Below are positions 9,401 to 17,171 of a DNA stretch of 36,449 nucleotides, piece after piece. The translations under genes and the position numbers were made by a program. Source of the DNA: Gemmatimonadota bacterium (GTDB lineage Bacteria > Latescibacterota > UBA2968 > UBA8231). The stretch spans positions 1 through 36,449 of the forward strand of contig JABHFS010000084.1 in assembly GCA_018672475.1 (NCBI GenBank), given 5' to 3'. Every line of letters starts with the position of its first letter. The stretch's first letter is position 1. The notes below the pieces were generated by a model. It saw only the letters and a list, made by a program, of their open reading frames with translations. It did no database searches and had not been told where the DNA came from.

Positions 9401-10692
9401 ACCAATTGCACCGCCAAGGTATCGGGCAAAGCCCGCCCCTCAATCCGCACCGGCGCGGCCCCCGCCAATAAGGCCGCCGGCCACAGCGTACCCCGCAATG
9501 CGAAATCGTAATCCCCCTCCAGATCTGAATCACCCGTCGCCGCCAACGCCAACAATCGGGAATCCAACTCGAAGTGAGTCGCGCCATCGAGCCGGTGCTC
9601 GGCCTTCAACGACACATCAAAACGCTCGTCGGCTGTCAGTTCGAGGTCGCGGAAGTCGGCGGTAAAATCAGCGGTGTAGCGCTTGGCCTGCAACTGTGCC
9701 TCGGCAGCCAAATCGAAACGCACACGCCCCGCCACCGGCGACACCCCCGCCAAATCAAACCCCGCGCCCTGTAATTGCGTCTGCAAACTATCACTCGCAA
9801 AGAAATACCTCGCCTGCCCCGTTAGCTCGCCGTCGAGCAATGAAATGAGCAGATCGTCGAGCGCCAGCCGATCACCGTCGGCATACACGTTCCCCTCAAG
9901 CATCACGCCATCGACCGTCGGCAACCGCCCACGGGCCTTAACCTCGCCCGACACCCTCAACGGCTGCACAGCCCCATCGATCGCCAAATCTAACGCCCCT
10001 CGCAACGAATCGGCCCATCCGCTGACCGTCGCCTCGACGGCGAGTTGCACAGGGCGCGGCAACGCCAACCCCAACGCGAACGACGCGCGCGCACTATAAA
10101 CCAAACTATCGTTGCCGCCGACGGCTTCGAGCACACCGATTTCGACCCGCTGCGCGCTGAGCATAAGATCGAGTGTTACAGAGCGCAGCGACCCGATCCC
10201 CTGCACTTCGGGGAAAGTCACCGCCAAAAGCCCCGACGTATCGTCCACCGCCCGATAACTAAGCTGCCAATCGCGGGCGGCAAGCCGTATTTCACCGGAG
10301 TGCCAATCGAGTTGCCCAGCGCTTACCAAAAGATTCGGCAAGAGCGAAATCGGCAACTCGATATCCGCCGGAGTATCTTCTGCGACCGCGCCCACCTCGA
10401 CCACCGGCACAACCCGGACCTTAGGCGCCTGCACCTCGACGGCCCAAGACCAGGGCCTGACCGCCAGCGACTCGACCTCTATATCGAGCCCAAGTAGTGG
10501 ATTTTGACAACGGATACCGCCAAAAGAAAAGCGGTAAAGAAATGCCCCCGACTGCTCGCCGATAGCGACCCGCCAGTCCCCCAGACCGCGTTCGAGCAAA
10601 GCGGCGAGAGCGGCGGGGCCAAGCGGGGTAAGCAGCGCGAGACCGAGGGCCGCGGCGCAAACAACCACCGCCCGGCGCCACATTTTCTTCAT
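6448..10692 (-). CDS. tamB: Translocation and assembly module inner-membrane protein, TamB family
   Basis: This 1414-residue AsmA-like protein would span the periplasm as a long beta-taco, bridging the inner membrane and TamA. One N-terminal membrane anchor (about residues 8-34, AAALGLALLTPLGPAALAALL) follows the positive MKKMWRR. The long middle is repetitive beta structure rich in Leu/Asp, with many LDGL/LDSLxL-type segments. The C-terminal DUF490/TamB domain includes ARDFSDIFRLLAFGS and ends in LGIGLKKEF, a typical aromatic end. Its ATG overlaps the stop of the upstream gene (ATGA) and its stop overlaps the tamA start (TGATG), so the three genes are translationally coupled. Length fits the family. 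No frameshift is seen. Confidence 0.92.
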   Translation of the reverse strand: MKKMWRRAVVVCAAALGLALLTPLGPAALAALLERGLGDWRVAIGEQSGAFLYRFSFGGIRCQNPLLGLDIEVESLAVRPWSWAVEVQAPKVRVVPVVEVGAVAEDTPADIELPISLLPNLLVSAGQLDWHSGEIRLAARDWQLSYRAVDDTSGLLAVTFPEVQGIGSLRSVTLDLMLSAQRVEIGVLEAVGGNDSLVYSARASFALGLALPRPVQLAVEATVSGWADSLRGALDLAIDGAVQPLRVSGEVKARGRLPTVDGVMLEGNVYADGDRLALDDLLISLLDGELTGQARYFFASDSLQTQLQGAGFDLAGVSPVAGRVRFDLAAEAQLQAKRYTADFTADFRDLELTADERFDVSLKAEHRLDGATHFELDSRLLALAATGDSDLEGDYDFALRGTLWPAALLAGAAPVRIEGRALPDTLAVQLVSEHLPGDAGKLFGPLTAELHLVDHSYLDVVVRLERDLLVARSAIDLTRAQIDTLVVALDGLALVRVAPGLGGQLDMDMAGSGGLAVDELRLMGSAMTTALHYADWHNSGLALDFAWDRGVARGELRGGGVHVRAGLDAQRRIEARTEFSGVVLTGPDGGAVVLDGVSEWGGALDDMDSLQGRLALDSLSLSQGEWMLREHGPLRIDYGDGRFDLTAMRLQTPVGLLDLSGWAGFDSLAISAAWPKLSLDGLAPDLSAEGTGHLQLGGTIARPEVQGALHLAAVRLDTLSLGGVSLHLALRDSLLAEVDAEAGLHVALSSAVAPLLGQGTGRARLDIEATAADVGPALSYVLGHPLRGRLDLSGSIETALGDSALGLHGLSGRIDLHGLAVETEVDADSLRLDLLTDSRFTLGEGRVALDSLMIGMQRYDRDRLALRPAGTIRLGGELAVGAPSQIGLALEGVELVFFGGPEGVADVQAELSGTAAEPELTAELAVETEDFGELAGRLLGDGLGGDLHLNWTTLIEDSLVVTGRVPWDLTAGTVALEEAWIEVHSEGIGLFVFADLLADLDHLDGRIGANLRVDGLHSALAISGQVVVEDLQLALLDIEPVYTLPDGELRFDGREIELVGFSAKGEAGRGYQSMELTGRIDLGRLDDPAFDVRLVAKRLACRYEDIFQADNILLDLSFAGAASGSELAGKIRLSNPRSEPTLVVFNAPPVPPPPPALRDEFLENMALAVEVDLRALSLDSELAEVEASGAVEVGGTFYKPIFRGDVGIDEGHILVLNQQFEFTEGRVVFNSLEPTGAILDVAYDPLELDPELDLRATTKVQDSQDQEDYDVTLTLQGRAKTAAPQFGSVPARDFSDIFRLLAFGSLHTQDYSAALGTVAGQLLSSRVEKVGIDEFAVLPSSTIVGANPGTALRVGKYFSELPLPLWVRYEALLNEMSSGEVRIEHKLKSFLTLTGSAQSEYDRYGLGIGLKKEF

Positions 10693-11519
10693 TTGGCCTT
10701 CAGACGTTTCAGCGATTTAGATACGCGAAACAGCGAATCGGGCAGCGGCGCATAGGCCATCGCCTTGACCTGACGCTCCAGACGGAACACCTCGCGGGCT
10801 CTCTTCTTGCCCGCCTTCTTCACCGTTGCCGTCAAGGTCGAGCGCAACGCAAAACCAGCGAGTTCCTTGCTACCTGTGATCTGCTCACTCAACGCCTGGT
10901 AGTCATCTAAGCCTTCGAGGCCCCCGCCGGTCAGCGGCGGATACGAGGTCGTCGTGTCCTGCAGGGTTTTAAACGACGCGATGTCCCGATAACCAGGGAA
11001 TGACGTGGCGATGCAGGCGTCGAAGGTATAGCGATTTTCGCGCTTGAGCTTCTTGCCCTTAGCATCGTAATACTTGGCTCGCAACTGCGCGACCACCCTG
11101 CGGCAGTGGATGCCGGCAACGCGCGAGGTATCCCCCGGCACCTTGACGGCGAAATCTACTTTGGGCGCCCCCTTCTTGGCCACCTTTTTCGCTGCGGCCT
11201 TGCGCGCCGGCGGCGCCTTTTGCTGCACAAAGGTCCGCGCCGCCAGGTCGATCTCGTAAATTTGCGCCCGGTCCAACCGCAGAATGGTACTCGTATTGAG
11301 CGACTGGCCCTGTTTTTTGAGCGCGCGCACGGTTTTTTTATTCGCCTCAATCTGCTTCTCGACCATTTGGCTCCGGCCCTTTATATAGACCTTGTTGGTC
11401 GTCTTGCGAGCCCCGGTCTTCTTTTTGCCGAAACCCGGGTTGACGACCTCTTCGACAAAATAGACATCGGCGCCGACAGCGGTTACAGATACAAAGAATA
11501 TGCAGAGCAGTTGGATCAT
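10689..11519 (-). CDS. Secreted DUF4412-like protein, first gene of the tam operon
   Basis: A 276-residue protein with a signal peptide (residues 1-17, MIQLLCIFFVSVTAVGA). The body reads like DUF4412-type periplasmic proteins: a sticky-strand pattern with RLDRAQIYEIDLAARTFVQQ, where a stored state or metal-bound form is reported by such domains in other species. It has a Lys/Ala-rich linker near 125-142 and a second half containing YDAKGKKLKRE and two Cys (in HCRR and DACIA) that could form a disulfide. ATG 11519 has CAGGAG nine bases upstream. It overlaps tamB by ATGA, so it may act with the Tam machinery or be its cargo. The family assignment is tentative and no activity is known. Confidence 0.7.
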   Translation of the reverse strand: MIQLLCIFFVSVTAVGADVYFVEEVVNPGFGKKKTGARKTTNKVYIKGRSQMVEKQIEANKKTVRALKKQGQSLNTSTILRLDRAQIYEIDLAARTFVQQKAPPARKAAAKKVAKKGAPKVDFAVKVPGDTSRVAGIHCRRVVAQLRAKYYDAKGKKLKRENRYTFDACIATSFPGYRDIASFKTLQDTTTSYPPLTGGGLEGLDDYQALSEQITGSKELAGFALRSTLTATVKKAGKKRAREVFRLERQVKAMAYAPLPDSLFRVSKSLKRLKAK

Positions 11520-11595
11520 GCTCGTAAACTCCTGGGATATGGGTTCGCTTTCAACGTAATAATATAGCTAAACCCGGCGACAGCGGCCCATACGC

Positions 11596-11629
11596 AAAAG
11601 GCCCCCCACCCAACTCGGATGGGGGGCCT
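11596..11629 (-). terminator. Terminator downstream of the YugP-type peptidase gene
   Basis: A GC-rich stem (AGGCCCCCCATCC paired with GGGTGGGGGGCCT on the minus strand, 11629-11600) ends in TTTT. It lies 20 bases beyond the peptidase stop and upstream of the DUF4412-like gene, so the tam operon should have its own promoter between here and 11519. Confidence 0.85.
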
Positions 11630-11650
11630 GATGTAAAATGCGTTCAGCCG

Positions 11651-12322
11651 CTAATCATCCGAACCGCGCATAAGCAGCAAATGCACCAACTGCATCACCG
11701 CCGTAGCCGCCGCCGCCACATAAGTCATCGCCGCGGCGTTGAGCACCTTCTTGGCCGAGCTCACTTCATCGCCGGCCAAATAGCCCTGCGAAAGGATCGC
11801 CATCGCCCGTGAACTAGCGTTGAACTCGACCGGTAAAGTGACCAGTTGGAAGATTACCGCGCCGGCGAAAAACAAAATGCCGATATCGATCAAACCGGTA
11901 AAACCGAAGAGCATGCCGCCGATTACCATCGGAAAACCCAACGACGAACCGAGATTGGCCACCGGCAGGATGGCGTGTCTGAGGTTGAGCGGCAAATAAC
12001 CGTTGGCGTGCTGTATGGCGTGGCCGACCTCGTGCGCAGCGACCGCCAACCCCGCCAAATGATGACCGTGAAAGTTGTCAGAAGAAAGGCGTACCACTTT
12101 GGAGCTCGGATCATAGTGGTCCGAAAGCGACCCGCCGGTCTCCTCGACCGCGACATCGTAAATGCCCTGCTCGCTGAGAATGCGCCGCGCCGTCTCGGCA
12201 CCAGAAAGCCGCGCCATAGAAGGCACCTGGCTGTATTTTTTGAAGGCGCTGCGGACCCTCATTTGCGCCCAACCGACGAGAATAATAGGTATCAAGAAAA
12301 ACGGACTAAATAAAAATGATAT
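11651..12322 (-). CDS. YugP-type membrane zinc metallopeptidase (Zn_peptidase_2), probable AUA start
   Basis: This is an integral membrane peptidase of the Zn_peptidase_2 family with the zinc motif HEVGHAIQH and a conserved EFNASSRA downstream, which can supply the third ligand. Hydrophobic segments lie at the N-terminus, in the middle (MVIGGMLFGFTGLIDIGILFFAGAV, shown here as residues before the LPVEFN) and at the C-terminus (AAATAVMQLVHLLLM). No ATG or GTG opens the frame. The only conventional start is TTG at 12295 with no Shine-Dalgarno and a clipped first helix. AAGGAG lies seven bases before AUA at 12322-12320, and starting there gives xSFLFSPFFLIPIILVGWAQ, matching the family's hydrophobic N-terminus. 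The substrate is unknown. Confidence 0.85.
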   Translation of the reverse strand: MSFLFSPFFLIPIILVGWAQMRVRSAFKKYSQVPSMARLSGAETARRILSEQGIYDVAVEETGGSLSDHYDPSSKVVRLSSDNFHGHHLAGLAVAAHEVGHAIQHANGYLPLNLRHAILPVANLGSSLGFPMVIGGMLFGFTGLIDIGILFFAGAVIFQLVTLPVEFNASSRAMAILSQGYLAGDEVSSAKKVLNAAAMTYVAAAATAVMQLVHLLLMRGSDD

Positions 12323-12417
12323 TTTTTTGCTCCTTGTTTCTACCCCCTTATTGGACGCAATACAGACGCCCTAAGTTTCCCAAGAATAATACGCAAGAAC
12401 CGGACTATCGCAAGGCC

Positions 12418-13098
12418 TCAAACACCCGCCGGAGGACCGTCTTCGGTAGGCAAACAGAGCGAGGGCGGGACCACCACGCCCGCGGAAACGATCATCTTCA
12501 AGGCCTCCTCGACACCCAATTCGGTGGAGTGCAACTGTTCGGGCGGCACAATGAGCATAAAACCGGTTGTAGGATTGGGCGCGGTAGGCACGAAGATGCT
12601 GTGCGAAGGCGTGTCGTAGTCGGTGCGCGGCACATCACCCGCCAGAAAACCCAGCGTCCACAGCCCCGTGCGCGGATACTCGACGAGCACGACCTTTTCA
12701 AAGCCGGCCTTGTCGGGCGAAGTCATCGCCTCCATCAACTGCCGCACCGGCGCGTATATAGTCCGCACCAGCGGCAGCGCCTCGATCGCCTCGCGCGCAT
12801 TCTGCAACATCCGGCGGCCGACCACATTGGCGGCCAATCCGCCGACGGCCCAGAGGATGAGGAAGGTCAGCGCGAACCCCAATCCCGGGATATGGAAGTC
12901 GGGATAACCCAGCCCCCCGGCGGTCTTGTGAATCAGCGGCGCCGAAAAGCCGTCAGCCCAGCCGAAGAGCGTCTTGATTACCACGCCGGTGATCCACAAG
13001 GGTGCAATCACCGTCAGCCCGGCCATCACCGTGCGCCGCAGGCGCTGTAACCGATTCGGTCTTTTTCGTTCGCTCGCTTCGTTCATCAGCCCGCCCAT
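12418..13098 (-). CDS. DUF502 family inner-membrane protein
   Basis: A 226-residue DUF502 protein, a conserved bacterial membrane family without known function. A basic N-terminus (RKRPNRLQRLRR) precedes membrane segment one (about 25-48, ending VIKTLFGW), then a periplasmic or cytosolic loop and segment two (about 74-95, LTFLILWAVGGLAANVVG). The family signature PLVRTIYAPVRQL is present, followed by a soluble beta domain containing VPTAPNPTTGF. ATG 13098 has no strong Shine-Dalgarno; an in-frame ATG four codons later is an alternative. A good promoter sits upstream, and the peptidase gene follows after 95 bases. Confidence 0.9.
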   Translation of the reverse strand: MGGLMNEASERKRPNRLQRLRRTVMAGLTVIAPLWITGVVIKTLFGWADGFSAPLIHKTAGGLGYPDFHIPGLGFALTFLILWAVGGLAANVVGRRMLQNAREAIEALPLVRTIYAPVRQLMEAMTSPDKAGFEKVVLVEYPRTGLWTLGFLAGDVPRTDYDTPSHSIFVPTAPNPTTGFMLIVPPEQLHSTELGVEEALKMIVSAGVVVPPSLCLPTEDGPPAGV

Positions 13099-13127
13099 CG
13101 TTCATAAGTAATATTGCAAGGGCATTG

Positions 13128-13156
13128 AATATCCCCTCGCCGCAAATCAGTGTCAA
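13128..13156 (-). promoter_or_regulatory. Sigma70-like promoter for the DUF502 gene
   Basis: The minus strand carries a perfect TTGACA (13156-13151), a 17-base spacer and GATATT (13133-13128), four of six to TATAAT. It points at the DUF502 start 30 bases downstream. The plus-strand dppA-like gene starts on the other side, so this is a divergent regulatory region. Confidence 0.65.
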
Positions 13157-13265
13157 CACGCCGACGGCACCTTGCCCCCTCCCCCGCGACTGCGTATCAT
13201 CACGCGCAGAACAACCTCGCTAGGCTGCTAACGAGACGCTCATCGCCATCGCCAAGGAGACCCCT

Positions 13266-14048
13266 ATGAAATTCATCGTCGCCGTAGACTGCGAAGGCGT
13301 CGCCTGCGCCGTCGGATCGCCCGGCGCTTCGCTCAATGAGTCCCGCGACTTGCCATTTGCCCAACTACAGGCCACCCGCGAGGCCGACGCCTGCGCCAAG
13401 GGTCTTTTCGACGCCGGGGCCGAAGAAGTGATCGTCTGGGACAACCACGGCGGCAGCCTCAACCTGCACTACGACCTGCTCGACGAGCGCTGCGATATCG
13501 CCCTCGGCGTCGGTTTCCCTCACCGCTTCCCCGGGCTGGATTCCAGCTTCGCCGGGGTCGCCTTTATCGGCTATCACGCGATGGACAATACCGAAGACGC
13601 CGTCATGTGCCATACTTTTAGTTCGGGATCCTACCAATACATGAAGATCAACGGGGTCGAAGTCGGTGAAATGGCCATCGACGGGGCCGTCGCCGGCTCA
13701 CACGACGTGCCGGTGGTATTTGTCGCCAGCGACGACAAGGGCACCGCCGAAGCCAGAACCTTCTTCCAAAACGTCGAGACCGTCACCACAAAAAATGCGC
13801 TCGGATGGAACGCCGCCATCAGCAAGCACCCCCAGCGCGCCGTCGCTGAGATTCGCGCTGGAGCCAAAGCCGCCGCCGAGCGCTTAGATGAATTCGCGCC
13901 TTTCCGTTTTATTGAACCGCTCTCGTTCGAAATCCGCTACAAGCGCATCGAAGCCGCGCAAACCGCAAGCCGCGGCCTCAAAGCCGGCGAGCGCGTCGAT
14001 CCCTATACCGTGCGCTGGCGATTGGACAGCCTCGCAGATTATTTTTAA
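13266..14048 (+). CDS. M55-family zinc D-aminopeptidase (DppA-like)
   Basis: This 260-residue protein belongs to peptidase family M55, cytosolic aminopeptidases that release D-amino acids from short peptides such as cell-wall D-Ala-D-Ala. The zinc ligands known from Bacillus DppA are all visible at matching positions: D8 and E10 (AVDCEG), H61 (WDNHGG), H104 (GYHAM) and E135 (GEMAIDG). H116 (CHTFSS) matches the catalytic His. Length fits the family. ATG 13266 follows AAGGAG. The next gene, a lipoprotein, is 33 bases downstream. No dipeptide transporter genes of a dpp operon are nearby, so a role in muropeptide recycling is an inference. Confidence 0.92.
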   Translation: MKFIVAVDCEGVACAVGSPGASLNESRDLPFAQLQATREADACAKGLFDAGAEEVIVWDNHGGSLNLHYDLLDERCDIALGVGFPHRFPGLDSSFAGVAFIGYHAMDNTEDAVMCHTFSSGSYQYMKINGVEVGEMAIDGAVAGSHDVPVVFVASDDKGTAEARTFFQNVETVTTKNALGWNAAISKHPQRAVAEIRAGAKAAAERLDEFAPFRFIEPLSFEIRYKRIEAAQTASRGLKAGERVDPYTVRWRLDSLADYF

Positions 14049-14081
14049 GATCTGCACGTCCTTATCACCGGAGACCCATCC

Positions 14082-14621
14082 ATGAAATCCCCACTGCGCG
14101 CCTGCCTGCACTATCTGGCCCCCCTACTTGCGGCCGGCTGCGCCACCACCTCGGCACCGCAAGCGCCCCCGGCCGCAAAAGCCTTCGAACCCCAAACGGC
14201 CAAATTCACCGCGCCCGCACCCACCATGACCAGCGGCGAGTGGGTCGGCTCGTACAATGGCAAGGTCGACTTCTACAGTAACGCGCTGGAGAGTTGGCAG
14301 AAAGACAGCCCGATTTCACTGATCATTCAACCCGAGGAAGAGGGCGGCCTACGCCTTTTGGGCCACGTGATGCTGACCGCCGGCCGCCGCTCCTTCTATA
14401 TCGGCGAAATCGCCAAACCGCCGGGCAACACCATCGCCGGCGAATACACCGACGGCAATAGCTTGAGCACGACCCGCTACGTCTACACCCTCAACCTCAA
14501 CGACTCCTTCATCACCGGCACGGTCAAGACCTTCACCCGCCATGGTGCGACCGGGACCTTTGAATCCGCCGACGAATGGCGTTTCGACGCCAAACGCGGC
14601 ATCGGATTCGACCCGCGATAG
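14082..14621 (+). CDS. Hypothetical outer-membrane lipoprotein
   Basis: I do not recognise this 179-residue protein. It starts with a lipoprotein signal peptide with lipobox LAAGC, giving lipidated Cys20, followed by a Thr/Ser/Pro/Ala-rich linker to about residue 50 and then a compact beta-rich domain (GEWVGSYNGKVDF onward, many alternating strands, TARYV/FITGTVKT-type pattern). The pattern of strands resembles small barrel or calycin-like folds that measure or bind a ligand, but this is a guess. ATG 14082 has CCGGAGA upstream. It is probably co-transcribed with the D-aminopeptidase. Confidence 0.8.
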   Translation: MKSPLRACLHYLAPLLAAGCATTSAPQAPPAAKAFEPQTAKFTAPAPTMTSGEWVGSYNGKVDFYSNALESWQKDSPISLIIQPEEEGGLRLLGHVMLTAGRRSFYIGEIAKPPGNTIAGEYTDGNSLSTTRYVYTLNLNDSFITGTVKTFTRHGATGTFESADEWRFDAKRGIGFDPR

Positions 14622-14688
14622 ATCGCCGACCTTTCTCATCTATTTATAAGGGCGCTCCAATAGCCCATCCTCACAGAATCATCAACCT

Positions 14689-15354
14689 ATGACCACAGCC
14701 ATCCTCCTCAGCGGCGGCATGGACTCCACCACTCTCCTATGGTGGCTCAAGTCCCAACACCCAGACCGCCCGATCCACACCATCAGCATCGACTACGGCC
14801 AACGCCACCGCGTCGAACTCGGCTGCGCCGCCGCCCTCGCCCAAAACCTCGCCGCCCACAAGACCATCACGCTCGACCTCAACACCATCGGCGGCAGCCC
14901 GCTCACCGACCCGCGCTTAGCTGTACCCACGGCCGAAGACCAACGCCAAATCGACACCGTCGTGCCCTTCCGCAATATGCTCTTCGTCACACTCGCCGCC
15001 GCCTACTGCGAAACGCAAGGCATTTTCGACCTCTACCTGGCCCCGGTCAAAGACGACTACCCGGCCTACCGCGACTGCCGCCGGCCCTTTTACGACAGCC
15101 TCGAACAAAGCCTGCGCCTCGGCGCGACCCGCGACGCGCTCTTCACCTTGCACACCCCCTTCGTCGACAAGTGGAAAAGTGAAGTCATCGCGCTCGGACT
15201 CGAACTCAACGTACCCTACGCCGACACCCATACCTGTTACGAAGGTCTGCGCCCCGCCTGCGGCCAATGCAACGCCTGCAGCGAACGCATCGCTGCTTTC
15301 AAAGCCAACGACGCGCGCGACCCCCTGCCCTACGCCAAGGGCGTCGGCTTTTAA
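14689..15354 (+). CDS. queC: 7-cyano-7-deazaguanine (preQ0) synthase
   Basis: QueC converts 7-carboxy-7-deazaguanine and ammonia to preQ0 with two ATP, feeding queuosine or DNA deazapurine pathways. The 221-residue protein has the PP-loop LLSGGMDSTT at residues 6-15 and the C-terminal zinc site CYEGLRPACGQCNAC (four Cys). DYGQRHRVEL and a DDYPAYRDCR region are also family hallmarks. No strong Shine-Dalgarno is seen. queE follows after 43 bases; the pair would act in sequence (QueE then QueC). queD, queF and tgt are not in this window. Confidence 0.96.
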   Translation: MTTAILLSGGMDSTTLLWWLKSQHPDRPIHTISIDYGQRHRVELGCAAALAQNLAAHKTITLDLNTIGGSPLTDPRLAVPTAEDQRQIDTVVPFRNMLFVTLAAAYCETQGIFDLYLAPVKDDYPAYRDCRRPFYDSLEQSLRLGATRDALFTLHTPFVDKWKSEVIALGLELNVPYADTHTCYEGLRPACGQCNACSERIAAFKANDARDPLPYAKGVGF

Positions 15355-15397
15355 AACGCTTGACGCCGCCTAGGTCCGGACCCGTTCTTCTATCCCC

Positions 15398-16045
15398 ATG
15401 AACAACCCAGAACACCACGACAACCCCGACGAAAAACGCCGCGGCCACCTGCCCGTCTGGCGCGACAACGGGCAGGTCCTGCAAGTCAACGAAATCTTCT
15501 ATTCCATCGAAGGCGAGGGGCTGCGCGTCGGCCAGCCCACCACCTTCGTGCGCCTGGCCCGCTGCAACCTACGCTGCCATTTCTGCGATACCGAATTCGA
15601 CCGCTTCACCGAAATGGATCTCGATGAAATCGCCGCGGAAGTCGCGTACCACCCGGCGCAATGGGTGTGTTTTACCGGTGGTGAACCCCTGGGCCAAAAT
15701 CTGGCCAGCCTCGCCGATAAACTCAAAACAGCCGGCTACAAGCTGCACATCGAAACCAATGGCGTCGTAGCCCCCGACCCCGCGCTCTTTCCGCTGATCG
15801 ATCATTGGACCGTCTCACCCAAACGCCGCCAGGTAGTCGACGGATTTGATCACATTACCGAGCTCAAATACGTCGTCGGTAAGGCCTTTAGCGAAGACCG
15901 CGTCGAAGAAGAGTTGGCGGAGTATATCTACCTGCAACCCGAATCGTCCGAGCCGCGCTACGTGCAAAAGGCCCTGGAGATCCTCAGCCGCCACCCACAC
16001 TGGCGGCTCTCCAGCCGCATCCACAAAACGCTCGGTCTGCCCTAG
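15398..16045 (+). CDS. queE: 7-carboxy-7-deazaguanine synthase (radical SAM)
   Basis: QueE is a radical SAM enzyme that turns 6-carboxy-tetrahydropterin into 7-carboxy-7-deazaguanine. The 215-residue protein has NEIFYSIEGEG (31-41), the cluster motif C56-NLR-C60-HF-C63, the SAM motif FTGGEPL and a C-terminal HPHWRLSSRIHKTLGLP, which is typical of QueE. A polar N-terminal tail of about 28 residues with several His and Asp precedes the domain. ATG 15398 is the only good start upstream of the domain. The stop lies 10 bases before the next gene and is part of that gene's ribosome-binding region. Confidence 0.95.
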   Translation: MNNPEHHDNPDEKRRGHLPVWRDNGQVLQVNEIFYSIEGEGLRVGQPTTFVRLARCNLRCHFCDTEFDRFTEMDLDEIAAEVAYHPAQWVCFTGGEPLGQNLASLADKLKTAGYKLHIETNGVVAPDPALFPLIDHWTVSPKRRQVVDGFDHITELKYVVGKAFSEDRVEEELAEYIYLQPESSEPRYVQKALEILSRHPHWRLSSRIHKTLGLP

Positions 16046-16055
16046 GAAAAACACC

Positions 16056-17168
16056 TTGAAGATCAGCCAAGTCGAAGCGCTGCACCTGCGCCTGCCCGAA
16101 GTCAAAGAAGTCGCCGACGGCACCCAGGACGTGCTCATCGTCCGCGTTCACACCGATACCGGCCTCACCGGCCTCGGCGAAGTCGTCTCCTGCTCCTATG
16201 TCGCGCGCGCCGTCGTCGAAGCTCCGCGTTCGGCCCCCTTCCGCCACGGCCTGGCAGAAATCGTCCGCGGCATGGACCCGCTCGACACCGAATCCGCGCT
16301 GGAGGCGATGATTGACGGAACGGCGTGGTACGGCCCCGGCGGCATCGCCCGCCACTCTATCAGCGGCATCGATATGGCACTCTGGGATATCAAAGGCAAG
16401 GCTGCGGGCAAACCCGTGCGACAATTGCTCAGCGAAAGTGCCGTCGAGCAACTGCCCTGTTACGCCAGCGTCCTCTGGCCGAACGACCCGGGACAGGTCG
16501 CCGAATCCGCGCGACGATTCCTCGCACAGGGCTACCGCGCAGTCAAATACGGCTGGGCGCCGATGGGACCCGACCCCGCGCTCGACGCCGCACTCGTCGA
16601 AGCCGCGCGCGACGCACTCGGCCCCGAAGTCGAATTGATGGTCGACGCCGGCCGCGTCTGGGACGTCGAAACGGCCTTGTCCCGTGCCGAATTATTCGCA
16701 CCCTACAACATCGCCTGGCTCGAAGAGCCGCTCAAACCCTTCGACTTTGCAGGCTACGCACAACTCGCCGCGCAATCGCCCGTGCCGATCGCCGCCGGCG
16801 AGGCGATGGCCCTGCTCGAAGACTACGAGCGCCTGATCGAACCCGGCGGCATCCACATCGCGCAACCCGACTTAGGCCGCATCGGCGGCATCACCCAGGG
16901 CCAACGCCTCGCCGCCTATGCGCAAGCCAACAACGTGCGCCCGGTGCCGCATGCCTTTGGCACCGGCGTATTGCTGGCCGCTTCCGCGCAATGGGCCGCC
17001 GCCTTAGATCAGCCCCTCACCGAATACACGCGCGCCCCCTCGCCCCTGGCGCAAAACCTAGCCCACCACGGCATGCAATTCAAAGACGGCCTACTGCACC
17101 TAAGCGACGCACCGGGGCTCGGTGTCGAACTCGACGAGGCCGTAGTCGCGCAATACCGGATCGCCTGA
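16056..17168 (+). CDS. Mandelate racemase/muconate-lactonizing-type enolase-superfamily enzyme
   Basis: This 370-residue TIM-barrel enzyme would abstract the alpha proton of a carboxylate, most likely as a sugar-acid dehydratase, racemase or lactonase. Mg ligands are D197 (VDAGR), E223 (WLEEP) and E249 (AAGEA). The general-base pair D272 (QPDLGR) and H299 (PHAFGTG) marks the mandelate-racemase subgroup. The usual KxK strand reads K164-Y-G-W, so only one Lys is kept. The start is TTG at 16056, with AGGA ten bases upstream. It gives MKISQVEAL, a normal family N-terminus; longer in-frame starts would run back through queE. PhyH follows three bases later. Confidence 0.9.
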   Translation: MKISQVEALHLRLPEVKEVADGTQDVLIVRVHTDTGLTGLGEVVSCSYVARAVVEAPRSAPFRHGLAEIVRGMDPLDTESALEAMIDGTAWYGPGGIARHSISGIDMALWDIKGKAAGKPVRQLLSESAVEQLPCYASVLWPNDPGQVAESARRFLAQGYRAVKYGWAPMGPDPALDAALVEAARDALGPEVELMVDAGRVWDVETALSRAELFAPYNIAWLEEPLKPFDFAGYAQLAAQSPVPIAAGEAMALLEDYERLIEPGGIHIAQPDLGRIGGITQGQRLAAYAQANNVRPVPHAFGTGVLLAASAQWAAALDQPLTEYTRAPSPLAQNLAHHGMQFKDGLLHLSDAPGLGVELDEAVVAQYRIA

Positions 17169-17171
17169 TCT

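Noticed and set aside
12316..13050. A 244-codon plus-strand frame opposite the DUF502 gene
   Set aside because: Composition is Arg/His/Gln-rich and lacks family motifs; the opposite strand holds a recognised DUF502 protein with a promoter.
15846..16055. Extending the mandelate-racemase-like protein upstream into queE
   Set aside because: The extra 70 residues are out-of-frame queE sequence; TTG 16056 with AGGA gives the normal family start.
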